The notes under the pieces were generated by a model. That model had not been told where the DNA came from. It saw only the letters and a program-made list of their open reading frames with translations, and did not search any database. The translations under genes were made by a program, and so were the position numbers. DNA of 64,000 bases from Lactobacillus sp. ESL0679 (GTDB lineage: Bacteria; Bacillota; Bacilli; Lactobacillales; Lactobacillaceae): positions 177,202 to 241,201 of the forward strand of contig NZ_JAQTIG010000003.1 in assembly GCF_029433515.1 (NCBI RefSeq). Direction: 5' to 3'. Position 1 is the stretch's first letter. Every line of letters begins with the position of its first letter. Positions 7,788 through 17,124 of this stretch are shown one piece after another.

Positions 7788-9242
7788 ATGTCAGTAAAAA
7801 TATTAAATTCAAGAAAAGGTCAGAAAATTAGTAAGTATATTTATGGTCAATTTTCAGAGCATTTGGGTAGAGGAATTTATGAAGGCTTATATGTAGGTGA
7901 AAATTCAGATATTCCAAATGAAAATGGTTTAAGAAAAGATGTTGTTAATGCATTAAAGAAAATTCATGTTCCAGTTTTACGTTGGCCAGGTGGTTTGTTT
8001 GCTGATACCTACCATTGGCAGGATGGGATTGGACCAAAAGAAGGTAGAAAAAAGATTGTTAACACTAATTGGGGAGATGTAACTGAAGATAATTCATTTG
8101 GGACTCATGAGTATTTTGAATTGTTAAGACAATTAGGTGCAGAAGCTTACATTAATGCCAATATTGGAAGTGGTACTGTCCAAGAGATGGCTGAATGGGT
8201 TGAATACATGACAATGCCAGGGAAGTCACCAATGGCAAACTTACGTCAAAAAAATGGTCGGAAAGATCCTTGGAAGCTTAAGTTCTTCGGTATTGGTAAT
8301 GAAACTTGGGGTGGCGGTGGTAATATGCGCCCTGAATATTATTCAGATATTTATCGTCAATATCAGACATTTTTACCACAATATAATAAAGATAAGCCGA
8401 TTTACCGTGTTGCGTGTGGTCCTAGTGAAGATGATTATAATTGGACCGAAGTTTTAATGAAAAATGCTGCTCAATATCTTGATGGTATTAGTTTACATTA
8501 TTATACATTACCAAAAGGTGAGGATTGGATAAGTAGTAAAGGTCCAGCTACTGGATTTACTGATAAATATTGGTATAAGACTATGGATAGAGCCAAATTT
8601 ATGGATCGTTTGCTTACCAAACATTCAGAGATTATGGATAAATATGATCCGAATAAGAAAGTTAATTTAATAGTTGATGAATGGGGAACATGGTATGACG
8701 TAGAAAAGGGTACCAATCCTGGCTTTTTGTACCAGCAAAATACTTTACGTGATGTACTAACTGGTGCGATTACATTAAATATTTTCCATAAACATGCAGA
8801 CCGAGTATATATGGCAAATATTGCTCAAATGGTTAATGTTTTACAAGCAATGATATTGACTGACGGCTCTAAGATGTTGAAAACACCAACATATTATCTG
8901 TTTGATATGTATCAAAAGCACATGGATGCTGAAAGTATATTAGAAGATGGAGAGTTACCAGATAGAATTACTTATACTGCATCAAAGAAAGATGGTAAAT
9001 TGACAATTTCCTTAGGTAATTATGATTTAAATCAAGATAAAACAGTTGATTTTGAATTTGAGGAAAATCCTAAGTCAATCGAAAATGCAGAAATTATTAC
9101 AGGTTCTACAATGGATGCACACAATACTTTTGATAACCCTAATGAAGTTACTTTAAAGGAATTTAATGGGGCAACACTAATTGATGATAAATTGCATATT
9201 GCTATACCAGCTAAAAGTGTAATTTCAGTAACTTTAAGATAA
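7788..9242 (+). CDS. abfA: GH51 alpha-L-arabinofuranosidase, intracellular
   Basis: A 484-residue GH51 enzyme releasing terminal L-arabinose from arabino-oligosaccharides. Acid/base Glu172 lies in GIGNETWGGG and nucleophile Glu298 in LIVDEWGTWYD. There is no signal peptide, so it acts on imported oligosaccharides. The ATG at 7788 has GAAAGG seven bases upstream. The in-frame TTG at 7749 would add 13 unlike residues. It is the first gene of abf-symporter-araB-araD-araA, so liberated arabinose goes directly to araA. Confidence 0.93.
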   Translation: MSVKILNSRKGQKISKYIYGQFSEHLGRGIYEGLYVGENSDIPNENGLRKDVVNALKKIHVPVLRWPGGLFADTYHWQDGIGPKEGRKKIVNTNWGDVTEDNSFGTHEYFELLRQLGAEAYINANIGSGTVQEMAEWVEYMTMPGKSPMANLRQKNGRKDPWKLKFFGIGNETWGGGGNMRPEYYSDIYRQYQTFLPQYNKDKPIYRVACGPSEDDYNWTEVLMKNAAQYLDGISLHYYTLPKGEDWISSKGPATGFTDKYWYKTMDRAKFMDRLLTKHSEIMDKYDPNKKVNLIVDEWGTWYDVEKGTNPGFLYQQNTLRDVLTGAITLNIFHKHADRVYMANIAQMVNVLQAMILTDGSKMLKTPTYYLFDMYQKHMDAESILEDGELPDRITYTASKKDGKLTISLGNYDLNQDKTVDFEFEENPKSIENAEIITGSTMDAHNTFDNPNEVTLKEFNGATLIDDKLHIAIPAKSVISVTLR

Positions 9243-9258
9243 TCGAAAAAGTGAAATT

Positions 9259-10527
9259 ATGAATATAATTAAAAAAATAAAAAATATACCAAGTCCATAC
9301 AATTCTTTTAACCTATTTTGGTCATATATTATTTCAGAAATGTCTTATAATTTTATTTGGCCAGTTATGGGAACTTATGCAAGTTTTTGGTTAGTAAAGT
9401 ATGCTAATTTTACTCATGCAGATGTTGGCTTAGCTTTTTCAATGATGTCAGTAATGGGTTTGATTTCTGCACCGGCAATAGGTTTCATTGGAGATAAAAT
9501 TTTAGAGAAAAAGCAACTTATGCTAACTGTGGCTATTTTGTCGGTTGCAATGGGACCGTTCATGCAGTGGTTTGTAATGCCGATGAAAGGTAACACTTAC
9601 GTAATGGCTATCATTATGGGACTATTTGTTGGTTTGGTAATGAATAGTGGTACTAATGTTAATGAAACTTACGAGCAGAGAATGAGTTTTGTTAATAAGT
9701 TTGAATTTAGCTGGGTTCGTTCAGGTGTAACTGTTATTGGATTTATCGCACCTTTGATTTGTGCATGGTTATTGTCATGGCAGCCACAAAATTTCTTTTG
9801 GAGTTTAAGCATAACAGGGCTAATTTATCTAATAATGGTAGTATTTTTTACCAAGCATGATGATAATAATCTCGGTGTTTTAAAGGGTGAAAAATCTGAA
9901 AAAGTTACTTTAAAGCAAGTAATGAAAAGTATGAAATCTAAAGCTTTTATCTTTTTTGTAATCTTTTTGCTTGGAACTACACCTTTGTCACAAATATGCG
10001 ATCAACAAGTTATTAATTATTTTCAAACATTCTTTACTAATACTGCTCAAGGCACAGCATTATTTTCTTATGCTACAACTATTCAACAAATTATTGCCTT
10101 CTTTGGTATGATGATTATTCCTTTGGTTGTTAAACGCATTGGCTATAGAAATGGATTAATTGTAATGTCCTTTATTATGGCTGCAAGAATTTTGATATTT
10201 GCATTTGCTAAGAATTGGATGTTTGTAGCATTTGGATGGATTTTACAGGGTGTGTATACACCGTTTTGGTTTGTTTGCCCAATGGGGTACGTTTTCTCTG
10301 TGTTTGATAAGAGTGAATTTGCAACTATCCAGTCACTTAGTACGACTGCTGCAGTTCAAATATCACAGATTATTTTTTCAACAGTAATTGGTTCTAGTTA
10401 TGATTCGCTAGGATTCAAATCAACTTATTTGGTTGTTGGTATAGTTATTGCAGTTTTTGCAGTTTTTGGTATGTTTTTCTTAGTTAAGGGACATAATAAT
10501 CCTCAAACAGAAGCTTCTGAAAATTAA
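9259..10527 (+). CDS. MFS symporter of the LacY/oligosaccharide:H+ type, probable arabinoside importer
   Basis: A 422-residue protein with about 12 membrane segments. The N-terminal FNLFWSYIISEMSYNFIWPV and the FEFSWVRSGVTVIGFIAPLI region look like the LacY/RafB/nucleoside-symporter (OHS) branch rather than AraE or GPH transporters. It starts 17 bp after abf. Context implies import of arabinose or short arabino-oligosaccharides for the intracellular arabinofuranosidase. Substrate is inferred from position only. Confidence 0.75.
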   Translation: MNIIKKIKNIPSPYNSFNLFWSYIISEMSYNFIWPVMGTYASFWLVKYANFTHADVGLAFSMMSVMGLISAPAIGFIGDKILEKKQLMLTVAILSVAMGPFMQWFVMPMKGNTYVMAIIMGLFVGLVMNSGTNVNETYEQRMSFVNKFEFSWVRSGVTVIGFIAPLICAWLLSWQPQNFFWSLSITGLIYLIMVVFFTKHDDNNLGVLKGEKSEKVTLKQVMKSMKSKAFIFFVIFLLGTTPLSQICDQQVINYFQTFFTNTAQGTALFSYATTIQQIIAFFGMMIIPLVVKRIGYRNGLIVMSFIMAARILIFAFAKNWMFVAFGWILQGVYTPFWFVCPMGYVFSVFDKSEFATIQSLSTTAAVQISQIIFSTVIGSSYDSLGFKSTYLVVGIVIAVFAVFGMFFLVKGHNNPQTEASEN

Positions 10528-10543
10528 ATTGAAAGGTATAAAT

Positions 10544-12148
10544 ATGAATATCACGGATACCGCTGAATTAATTCGGTCAGGTAAAACTGCTTTGGGAATT
10601 GAATTTGGTTCAACGCAAATTAAGGCAGTGTTAATTGATAGTAAGTTTAGGCCGTTAGCAACAGGTACTTTTCAATGGGAAAACAGTTTAAAGAACGGAA
10701 TTTGGACATATTCAAAGGAAGAAATTTGGACTGGCTTGAGATTAAGCTATCAGCAGTTAGCAGCCAATGTTAGCAGTAAATATCATGTCAAAATTGAAAA
10801 AATTGGGGCAATTGGTGTTAGTGCAATGATGCATGGTTATCTAGCATTTGATCAAGATGATCAATTGTTGGTACCTTTTAGAACTTGGCGCAATACGATT
10901 ACTGGTGATGCAGCTGGCGAATTGACAAAGTTGTTTAATTTCAATATTCCACTTCGCTGGAGTATCGCACACTTATATCACGCAATTCTACATAATGAAG
11001 AGCATGTTAAAAATATTGCATATATGACAACCTTAGCAGGATATGTTCATTGGCAATTATCTGGTGAAAAAAACATCGGCATTGGTGATGCGTCAGGAAT
11101 GTTTCCTGTTGATCAGACAGGGAACTTTAATTCTAAGATGCTTGAACAATTTAATAATTTGCCACAAGTTAAGAAATATCCGTGGGAAATTAGAGATATT
11201 TTACCTAAGGTCTTAACTGCAGGACAAGTAGCTGGTCATCTAACCGAGCAGGGTGCTAAGCTGCTTGATCCAACTGGAACGCTAAAAAGTGGCAGTGTAA
11301 TGGCACCACCTGAAGGTGATGCTGGTACCGGCATGATTAGTACTAATAGTGTCCGGGTTAGAACCGGTAATATTTCTGTTGGTACTTCTGAATTTTCAAT
11401 GGTAGTTTTGGATAAACCTCTCAAAAAAGTTCACCGCGATATCGACATTGTGGCAACCCCAGATGGCTTACCAGTAGCTATGGTTCACGTTAATAATTGT
11501 TCTTCTGATATTAATGCTTGGGCAGAAATTTTTAAGGAATTTGCTGGGCGATTAGGTAAGAATTTATCTGCGGATGAACTGTACAGTACTTTGTTCTTAG
11601 ATGCGACTAAGTCAGACCCAGATGCTGGTGGCATGGTTAATTATAGTTACTTCTCTGGTGAGCCAGTGACTAATACCGATGAAGGTAGGCCAATGCTTGT
11701 TAGAACTCCTAACAGTAAATTTACGTTAGCTAACTTTATGTTGGCACAACTTTATTCGGCCTATGCACCGCTTAAGATTGGAATGGATGTTTTGACGGAT
11801 GAAGAAAATGTCAAAACAGATGTCATGATTGCACAAGGTGGCTTATTTAAAACTCCGGTAGTTGGGCAGCAGGTGCTGTCAAATATCTTGAATTTGCCAA
11901 TTTCTGTCATGCTTAATGCCAGTGTTGGTGGCCCTTGGGGCATGGCGGTGCTCGCGCAATACGCTGCACAGCATGAGTCGATAGCATTGGCGGACTATCT
12001 AGACAGTCAAGTTTTTGTTGATTCAGAAATGATGAGTTTAAGTCCAGAACCTGAAGGTGTCAAGGGTGCCCAAAAGTACATTGATCGCTATGAATTGGCA
12101 CTACAACTTGAAAATCAGGCGGAAATATTAAAGGACGAGGAAGAATAG
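10544..12148 (+). CDS. araB: L-ribulokinase (FGGY family)
   Basis: A 534-residue FGGY kinase of the lactobacillar AraB type. It has the N-terminal phosphate loop LGIEFGSTQIKAVLID, the substrate-side MMHGYLAFD and PFRTWRN stretches, and a C-terminal QGGLFKTPVVGQQ ATP-side motif. It phosphorylates L-ribulose to L-ribulose-5-phosphate. The ATG at 10544 is preferred over a TTG at 10529 because GAAAGG precedes it. It ends one base before araD. Confidence 0.9.
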   Translation: MNITDTAELIRSGKTALGIEFGSTQIKAVLIDSKFRPLATGTFQWENSLKNGIWTYSKEEIWTGLRLSYQQLAANVSSKYHVKIEKIGAIGVSAMMHGYLAFDQDDQLLVPFRTWRNTITGDAAGELTKLFNFNIPLRWSIAHLYHAILHNEEHVKNIAYMTTLAGYVHWQLSGEKNIGIGDASGMFPVDQTGNFNSKMLEQFNNLPQVKKYPWEIRDILPKVLTAGQVAGHLTEQGAKLLDPTGTLKSGSVMAPPEGDAGTGMISTNSVRVRTGNISVGTSEFSMVVLDKPLKKVHRDIDIVATPDGLPVAMVHVNNCSSDINAWAEIFKEFAGRLGKNLSADELYSTLFLDATKSDPDAGGMVNYSYFSGEPVTNTDEGRPMLVRTPNSKFTLANFMLAQLYSAYAPLKIGMDVLTDEENVKTDVMIAQGGLFKTPVVGQQVLSNILNLPISVMLNASVGGPWGMAVLAQYAAQHESIALADYLDSQVFVDSEMMSLSPEPEGVKGAQKYIDRYELALQLENQAEILKDEEE

Positions 12149-12149
12149 A

Positions 12150-12884
12150 ATGTTAGAGCAACTGAAAAAAGAAGTTTATGAAGCTAACATGCAACTGCCT
12201 AAGCTAGATTTGGTTACCTTTACTTGGGGCAATGTGTCCGGAATTGACCGCGACAGTGGGTTATTTGTTATCAAACCTTCCGGTGTGGAATACGAGCAAA
12301 TGAAACCCGACGATATGGTAGTGGTTAACCTTAAAGGCGAGGTAGTTGAGGGTTCAATGAACCCATCAAGTGATACGCCAACGCATACCGTTTTGTACAA
12401 TGCCTTTCCTAAGATTGGCGGCATTGTCCATACGCATTCACCTTGGGCCGTATCTTTTGCGGCAGCCAAAATGGATATTCCCGCAATGAACACAACACAT
12501 GCCGATACTTTTTATAATGCAATTCCAGCAGCCGATGCTTTAACTAAGGCTGAAATTGAGGAAGATTATGAAGGTTACACGGGTCAAGCAATTGTGCGGA
12601 CGTTCAAAGAACGTGGTTTAGACTATGAGGCAACTCCAGGAGCGTTGGTTAGCCAACATGGTCCATTCTGTTGGGGTGAAACGCCAAAAAAGGCGGTATA
12701 TAACGCTAAGGTGCTAGAAGTTGTAGCTGAGGAAGACTATCACACTTTGCAACTAACTCGAGCTAACAGTGAATTACCACAATATTTGCTGGATAAGCAC
12801 TATTATCGCAAGCATGGTAAGAATGCCTATTATGGTCAAAACAATGCGCAGTCACAGACACATGCAAAGAGAACTGGAAAGTGA
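12150..12884 (+). CDS. araD: L-ribulose-5-phosphate 4-epimerase
   Basis: A 244-residue class II aldolase-fold protein. Zinc ligands His94 and His96 (VHTHSPWA) and His170 (SQHGPFCW) match those of E. coli AraD (95, 97, 171). It converts L-ribulose-5-phosphate to D-xylulose-5-phosphate, feeding the phosphoketolase or pentose phosphate route. The spacing to araB indicates translational coupling. Confidence 0.93.
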   Translation: MLEQLKKEVYEANMQLPKLDLVTFTWGNVSGIDRDSGLFVIKPSGVEYEQMKPDDMVVVNLKGEVVEGSMNPSSDTPTHTVLYNAFPKIGGIVHTHSPWAVSFAAAKMDIPAMNTTHADTFYNAIPAADALTKAEIEEDYEGYTGQAIVRTFKERGLDYEATPGALVSQHGPFCWGETPKKAVYNAKVLEVVAEEDYHTLQLTRANSELPQYLLDKHYYRKHGKNAYYGQNNAQSQTHAKRTGK

Positions 12885-12959
12885 TGTCAGGCTGAGTAAC
12901 GATGGATTAAAAATTGTAGTGGTTTAAAAGCGTGTTTTTATTTCAAAGGAGAAATTATT

Positions 12960-14381
12960 ATGTTATCTATTCCAAAATATGAATTCTGGTTTGCTGCCGG
13001 TAGTCAACACCTTTATGGTGAAGAAGCTTTAAATCAAGTTGCAGAAGATTCCAAGAAAATTGTTGCTAGTCTAAACGAAAATGGCAATTTACCATATAAA
13101 ATTGTGTTTAAAGAAGTTTTGACAACTGCTGATGAAATCACTAAGTTTATGAAAGAAGCTAATTATGATGACAATGTTGCCGGTGTAATTACTTGGATGC
13201 ATACTTTCTCACCAGCTAAGAATTGGATTCGCGGCTCACAATTATTGCAAAAGCCACTGCTTCACTTTGCTACACAATACTTAAACTATATCCCATATGA
13301 AACAATGGACTTTGACTACATGAACTTGAACCAAAGTGCTCACGGTGACCGGGAATATGGCTATATCAATGCTCGCTTGAATATGCATAATAAGGTCGTT
13401 TACGGTCACTGGCAAGATCCAGAAGTTGTAAAGCAAATTGCTGACTGGGAAGATGTTGCTGTTGCTTATGACGAATCATTTAAGACTAAGATCTGTCGTT
13501 TTGGTGATACCATGCGTAATGTTGCCGTTACAGAAGGTGACAAGGTTCAAGCACAAATTCAATTAGGTTGGACAGTTGATTACTATCCTGTTGGTGACTT
13601 AATTGACGAAATGGACAAAGTTAAAGAATCTGAAATTGATGACGAATATGCTGACCTGAAGTCGCGCTACATTATGGTTCAGGGCGATATGGATGCAAAA
13701 GCTTATGAAGATACTGTTCGCTATCAATTAAGACAATACATTGCTTTAAAGCGCTTCCTTGAACGTGACGGCTATACTGCATTTACGTCAAACTTTGAGG
13801 ACTTGCACGGAATGAAGCAATTGGAAGGTTTGTCAGCTCAATTGATGATGCGTGATGGCTATGGCTTTGCCGGTGAAGGTGACTGGAAGACTGCTGGACT
13901 GTTGCGGATCTTCAAGATTATGACACATAACAAGAGGACTGCATTTATGGAAGACTACACTCTTGACTTGCGTAAAGGTCATGAAGCTATTTTAGGTTCA
14001 CACATGCTTGAAGTTGACCCATCCATTGCTTCTGAAAAGCCACGGGTTGAAGTTCACCCATTAGACATTGGTGGTAAGGATGATCCTGCACGTCTGGTAT
14101 TCTCCGGTGGTGAAGGCGACGCTGTTGATGTAACTTTGGCTGACTTCCGTGATAATTTCAAGATTGTTACTTATCCAGTGATTGGTCATAAAGCTGAGGA
14201 AACACCACACTTACCTGTTGCTAAGCAAATGTGGACACCAAAACCTGGTCTTAAAGAAGGTGCCACTAAGTGGATTCATGCTGGTGGTGGTCACCATACT
14301 GTAATGTCATTTGCAGCTACTGAGGAACAAGTTCGCGACTTAGCTACGATGTATGGCGTTAACTTATGTGATATTGAATAA
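12960..14381 (+). CDS. araA: L-arabinose isomerase
   Basis: A 473-residue enzyme converting L-arabinose to L-ribulose. It carries typical stretches such as [12 protein letters not shown] near the N-terminus, the [25 protein letters not shown] catalytic region, and the C-terminal [10 protein letters not shown] histidine motif. It has its own strong AAAGGAG RBS after a 75-bp gap. Codon use is more biased than in abf and the symporter, suggesting high expression. It completes the pathway. Confidence 0.95.
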   Translation: MLSIPKYEFWFAAGSQHLYGEEALNQVAEDSKKIVASLNENGNLPYKIVFKEVLTTADEITKFMKEANYDDNVAGVITWMHTFSPAKNWIRGSQLLQKPLLHFATQYLNYIPYETMDFDYMNLNQSAHGDREYGYINARLNMHNKVVYGHWQDPEVVKQIADWEDVAVAYDESFKTKICRFGDTMRNVAVTEGDKVQAQIQLGWTVDYYPVGDLIDEMDKVKESEIDDEYADLKSRYIMVQGDMDAKAYEDTVRYQLRQYIALKRFLERDGYTAFTSNFEDLHGMKQLEGLSAQLMMRDGYGFAGEGDWKTAGLLRIFKIMTHNKRTAFMEDYTLDLRKGHEAILGSHMLEVDPSIASEKPRVEVHPLDIGGKDDPARLVFSGGEGDAVDVTLADFRDNFKIVTYPVIGHKAEETPHLPVAKQMWTPKPGLKEGATKWIHAGGGHHTVMSFAATEEQVRDLATMYGVNLCDIE

Positions 14382-14403
14382 GGCTAATATTATAGATAAA
14401 ATA

Positions 14404-14443
14404 AAAACTTCAGTAGATTTAAATGTCTACTGAAGTTTTTGTT
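14404..14443. terminator. Bidirectional terminator araA / kinase gene
   Basis: AAAACTTCAGTAGA (14404-14417) pairs perfectly with TCTACTGAAGTTTT (14426-14439), followed by T's on the plus strand and preceded by A's. It serves the convergent araA and kinase genes. Confidence 0.88.
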
Positions 14444-15394
14444 TTATTTGATAGGAACTAATTCAATGGTTTTCATTATTTGCTTAACATTATTTTTTTG
14501 TACAAAGCCTGTTTTTGTTTCCATAGCGTTTGCTGTTCCTGCAGCAATTGCCCAACGGATAGCAGATTCGAAGTCAAGCTGTTTGTCTAATGCATATAAT
14601 AATCCACCAACAACCGAGTCGCCAGATCCTTCGGTGTTTACTACCTTTACGGGATTAAACTTAATTTGAAAAAAGTGCTCATGATGTTTAATTAATGCAC
14701 CTTTTGCACCTAATGAAACAATAATATTTTGAATTTTATTTAAATTACTTTGAGTGATTTCCTCTTTTAAAACGTAACAATCATAGGTTACTGTAGTTGA
14801 AAGAAGATCTGCAATTTCTTGTTCATTAGGCTTAATAAAGTCAGGTAATAGGTTACTTTTTAATACTTCTGTTAAAGCTTTACCGGAAGTATCCAAAATA
14901 ATTTTTATCTTTGGATCCAGTGTTCTAATCAAGCTAATAATTCTAGTATAAAAATTATTAATTTGAGTAGGGGGTAAACTACCATTTAAAGAAATTGCTG
15001 AAATTTTGTTATTGCTTATTAATGATTTTAATTTATTGAGTAAATATGTGAAATTTAAAGAAGATAAATAGTCTCCATGTTCATTAATTTCTGTTTTTTT
15101 ATTATTTTGTTGAATTATTGTGTAGCAATTGCGGGTGTTACCAGCAATCTTAATAAAATCAGCAGTATATTGATCTTCACATGCTTGATCTTCAATATAT
15201 TGACCGTTGTAACCTGCTAAAAAGCCTGTTGCTGCAGTTTTTGCACCAAGATTAGATGCAACACGAGCAGCATTAATTCCTTTACCGCCAACCATCTTTT
15301 TTATTAAATTGACTCGATTAAGTGAGCCTACTTTTAACTCCTTGAGTTGGTATAGACGGTCAACGGATGGGTTGACTGTAATTGTAATATCCAT
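14444..15394 (-). CDS. PfkB-family 1-phosphofructokinase-like sugar-phosphate kinase
   Basis: A 316-residue ribokinase-fold protein of the FruK/LacC branch. It has the N-terminal TITVNPSVDRLY and the GGKGINAARVASNLGA motif near residue 40, and the catalytic GSGDSVVGG signature near the C-terminus. The family phosphorylates sugar monophosphates such as fructose-1-P or tagatose-6-P. It sits 22 bp after the DeoR gene on the same strand and is divergent from a galactitol-family PTS, so it probably phosphorylates a derivative of that PTS product. The exact substrate is unknown. Confidence 0.82.
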   Translation of the reverse strand: MDITITVNPSVDRLYQLKELKVGSLNRVNLIKKMVGGKGINAARVASNLGAKTAATGFLAGYNGQYIEDQACEDQYTADFIKIAGNTRNCYTIIQQNNKKTEINEHGDYLSSLNFTYLLNKLKSLISNNKISAISLNGSLPPTQINNFYTRIISLIRTLDPKIKIILDTSGKALTEVLKSNLLPDFIKPNEQEIADLLSTTVTYDCYVLKEEITQSNLNKIQNIIVSLGAKGALIKHHEHFFQIKFNPVKVVNTEGSGDSVVGGLLYALDKQLDFESAIRWAIAAGTANAMETKTGFVQKNNVKQIMKTIELVPIK

Positions 15395-15416
15395 TATCTA
15401 TTCCTATTCTAAATTG

Positions 15417-16160
15417 TTAGTAAATCATTTTAATATATTTTGAATATTTCTTAACGCTTTCATTTTCGATTTCTGGATCTGTTACCAAACAATCAAATTT
15501 ATCCAATTTTTGAAAAGTTATAATATCTGAATGATCTAGTTTAGTATGATCTGCTACAATAAATGATTTTTCAGAATGTGCAATGGCAATATTTTGAATG
15601 TTGCCTTCAGGTATTGTGCTTGTTGTAACACGGTTTTCACTGATTCCATTAGTAGAGCATAATGCATAATCTAAATTGAGACCATTAAAAATATTTTCAG
15701 CTTTTTCTCCTAAGAATTCTTCGGTGTTTCTATGCAATTCACCGCCGGTAAGTAATAAACGGCAGTCACTTTTATTTATTTCATTAAAAGCTGGCAAGCT
15801 GTTAGTTACAAAAGTCAAATTCTTCGGTATTAGTTGGGGTACTGCCATTAGTAAAGTGGTCCCCGCACCTAAAAAAATTGTTGAGTTATTAGTAATTTTA
15901 TTTGCTAATAATTTGGCAATTTCTTTTTTTTCAACGATATTTTTCTTTAATTTTTCGTTTGTTGTTGATTCTGTCTGATTATTGCTTTGGGCACCGCCAT
16001 AAATTCTGGTTATTTTTCCTTGTTCTTCTAAGCGCTTGAGATCACGTCTGATAGTCATTGGTGAAACTTGTAAATTTTTTGCAATATCAACGGTTGTCAT
16101 AAATCCTGTTTTACTTAGAATATTGTTAATCTCTGTTAATCTTTTTTCTTGTAAACTCAC
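15417..16160 (-). CDS. DeoR-family repressor
   Basis: A 247-residue protein with an N-terminal DeoR winged helix (FMTTVDIAKNLQVSPMTIRRDLKRLEEQGKITRIYGGA, residues 20-57) and a C-terminal sugar-phosphate sensor domain (FLGAGTTLL, TNGISENRVTT). It is read divergently from the galactitol-family PTS operon and co-transcribed with the kinase. DeoR proteins of this type answer to a phosphorylated intermediate, here probably the PTS or kinase product. Confidence 0.87.
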   Translation of the reverse strand: MSLQEKRLTEINNILSKTGFMTTVDIAKNLQVSPMTIRRDLKRLEEQGKITRIYGGAQSNNQTESTTNEKLKKNIVEKKEIAKLLANKITNNSTIFLGAGTTLLMAVPQLIPKNLTFVTNSLPAFNEINKSDCRLLLTGGELHRNTEEFLGEKAENIFNGLNLDYALCSTNGISENRVTTSTIPEGNIQNIAIAHSEKSFIVADHTKLDHSDIITFQKLDKFDCLVTDPEIENESVKKYSKYIKMIY

Positions 16161-16259
16161 AAAATCACTTCTTCATACTAGAATTATATCACACACATAG
16201 TATAACAAACATTCATGAACAATAAAAGTAATTCTGTGTTTATCTTTGTTAAATTTAGG

Positions 16260-16288
16260 TTGACAATGTTCAACTTAGGTATTATATT
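16260..16288 (+). promoter_or_regulatory. Sigma-A promoter of the galactitol-family PTS operon
   Basis: A consensus TTGACA (16260-16265), a 17-bp spacer and TATATT (16283-16288). The spacer contains TGTTCAACTTAGGT, which partly repeats an upstream TTAAATTTAGGT. A TTCATGAA palindrome at 16212-16219 is another candidate DeoR target. Confidence 0.75.
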
Positions 16289-16301
16289 GAAAACGTATAC
16301 A
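16288..16301 (+). promoter_or_regulatory. cre-like site overlapping the transcription start
   Basis: TGAAAACGTATACA matches the cre consensus WGWAAACGNTNNCW at 13 of 14 positions and overlaps the last base of the -10 element, as at the arabinan operon. CcpA repression in the presence of glucose is expected. Confidence 0.65.
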
Positions 16302-16324
16302 GAATAAGAAAGGAGGTTTAAGTA

Positions 16325-16783
16325 TTGTTTTACGAAAATTTAATTGATTTAAATGTTTCTGTGTCTACTGAAGAGCAGTTATTTGATTTAGTTGGGCTGA
16401 GGGTCATTAATTTGGAGTATGCAAACTTAGGTTATATTACGAGTCTTGAGAAGAGGGAACTCTCTTATCCGACTGGATTAAAGTTTCCAAAAATATCTTT
16501 AGCGTTGCCACATGTGGATCCACAATATGTCAAACGACCATTTATATATATTGCGCGAACTAATCAACCATTAAAATTGAGACAAATGGGTGATAATGCT
16601 GAGATTGCAGCTAATGATTTTTTGTTTTTAGGTTTAAAGAATGGTAAAAAGCAACCTGAATTGCTATCTCAAATAATTTCAGCTTTTCAAGATGAAAACT
16701 TTGTTGGGCAATTTAAAGAGATAGCTACTGCTGAAAAGATGCTTCAGTTAGTTGAAAGAAAGTTTGAGGGATTATCAAAATGA
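16325..16783 (+). CDS. PTS galactitol-family EIIA
   Basis: A 152-residue EIIA of the fructose/mannitol-fold (PTS_EIIA_2) group. The probable phospho-His is His63 in LALPHVD. It starts with TTG at 16325, eight bases after AAGGAGG, and no better start exists. It is the first gene of EIIA-EIIB-EIIC-small protein-aldolase. It overlaps EIIB by 4 nt (ATGA). Confidence 0.85.
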   Translation: MFYENLIDLNVSVSTEEQLFDLVGLRVINLEYANLGYITSLEKRELSYPTGLKFPKISLALPHVDPQYVKRPFIYIARTNQPLKLRQMGDNAEIAANDFLFLGLKNGKKQPELLSQIISAFQDENFVGQFKEIATAEKMLQLVERKFEGLSK

Positions 16784-17100
16784 AAACTATTTTAGTTTGT
16801 TGTGGAACGGGCGTTGCTACTAGTCCTCAAGTTGCTAATAAAATTAATGATTTTTTAGCAGACCAAGGATTAGATCAAATTGCTAAAGCTACACCAGAGC
16901 CTGTTGCAGAAGCCAAAGGATCTGTTGAAAATGATGCTAACGTCATTATTTATGTTGGCATCGCTCCGGCTGATGGAGAGCTTCAAGAAGCGCTTGATCA
17001 GAACAACGTTGTCGGTATGGTAGGTTTACCATGGCTAACTGGTATGGGACAAGATGAAGCTAATCAAAAAGTAGCTGATATTGTTAAACAGGCAAAATAA
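16780..17100 (+). CDS. PTS galactitol-family EIIB
   Basis: A 106-residue EIIB with the phospho-Cys loop VCCGTGVATS (Cys8 the likely acceptor) and a C-terminal GMVGLPWLTGMGQDEANQKV. It transfers phosphate from EIIA His to the sugar bound to EIIC. It is a separate polypeptide, as is usual for the galactitol family. Confidence 0.88.
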   Translation: MKTILVCCGTGVATSPQVANKINDFLADQGLDQIAKATPEPVAEAKGSVENDANVIIYVGIAPADGELQEALDQNNVVGMVGLPWLTGMGQDEANQKVADIVKQAK

Positions 17101-17124
17101 CAAATCGTATAGGAGATGATTTGA

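Noticed and set aside
14439..14669. 76-codon plus-strand frame opposite the kinase gene
   Set aside because: Antisense shadow of a clear PfkB-family gene; begins inside a terminator.
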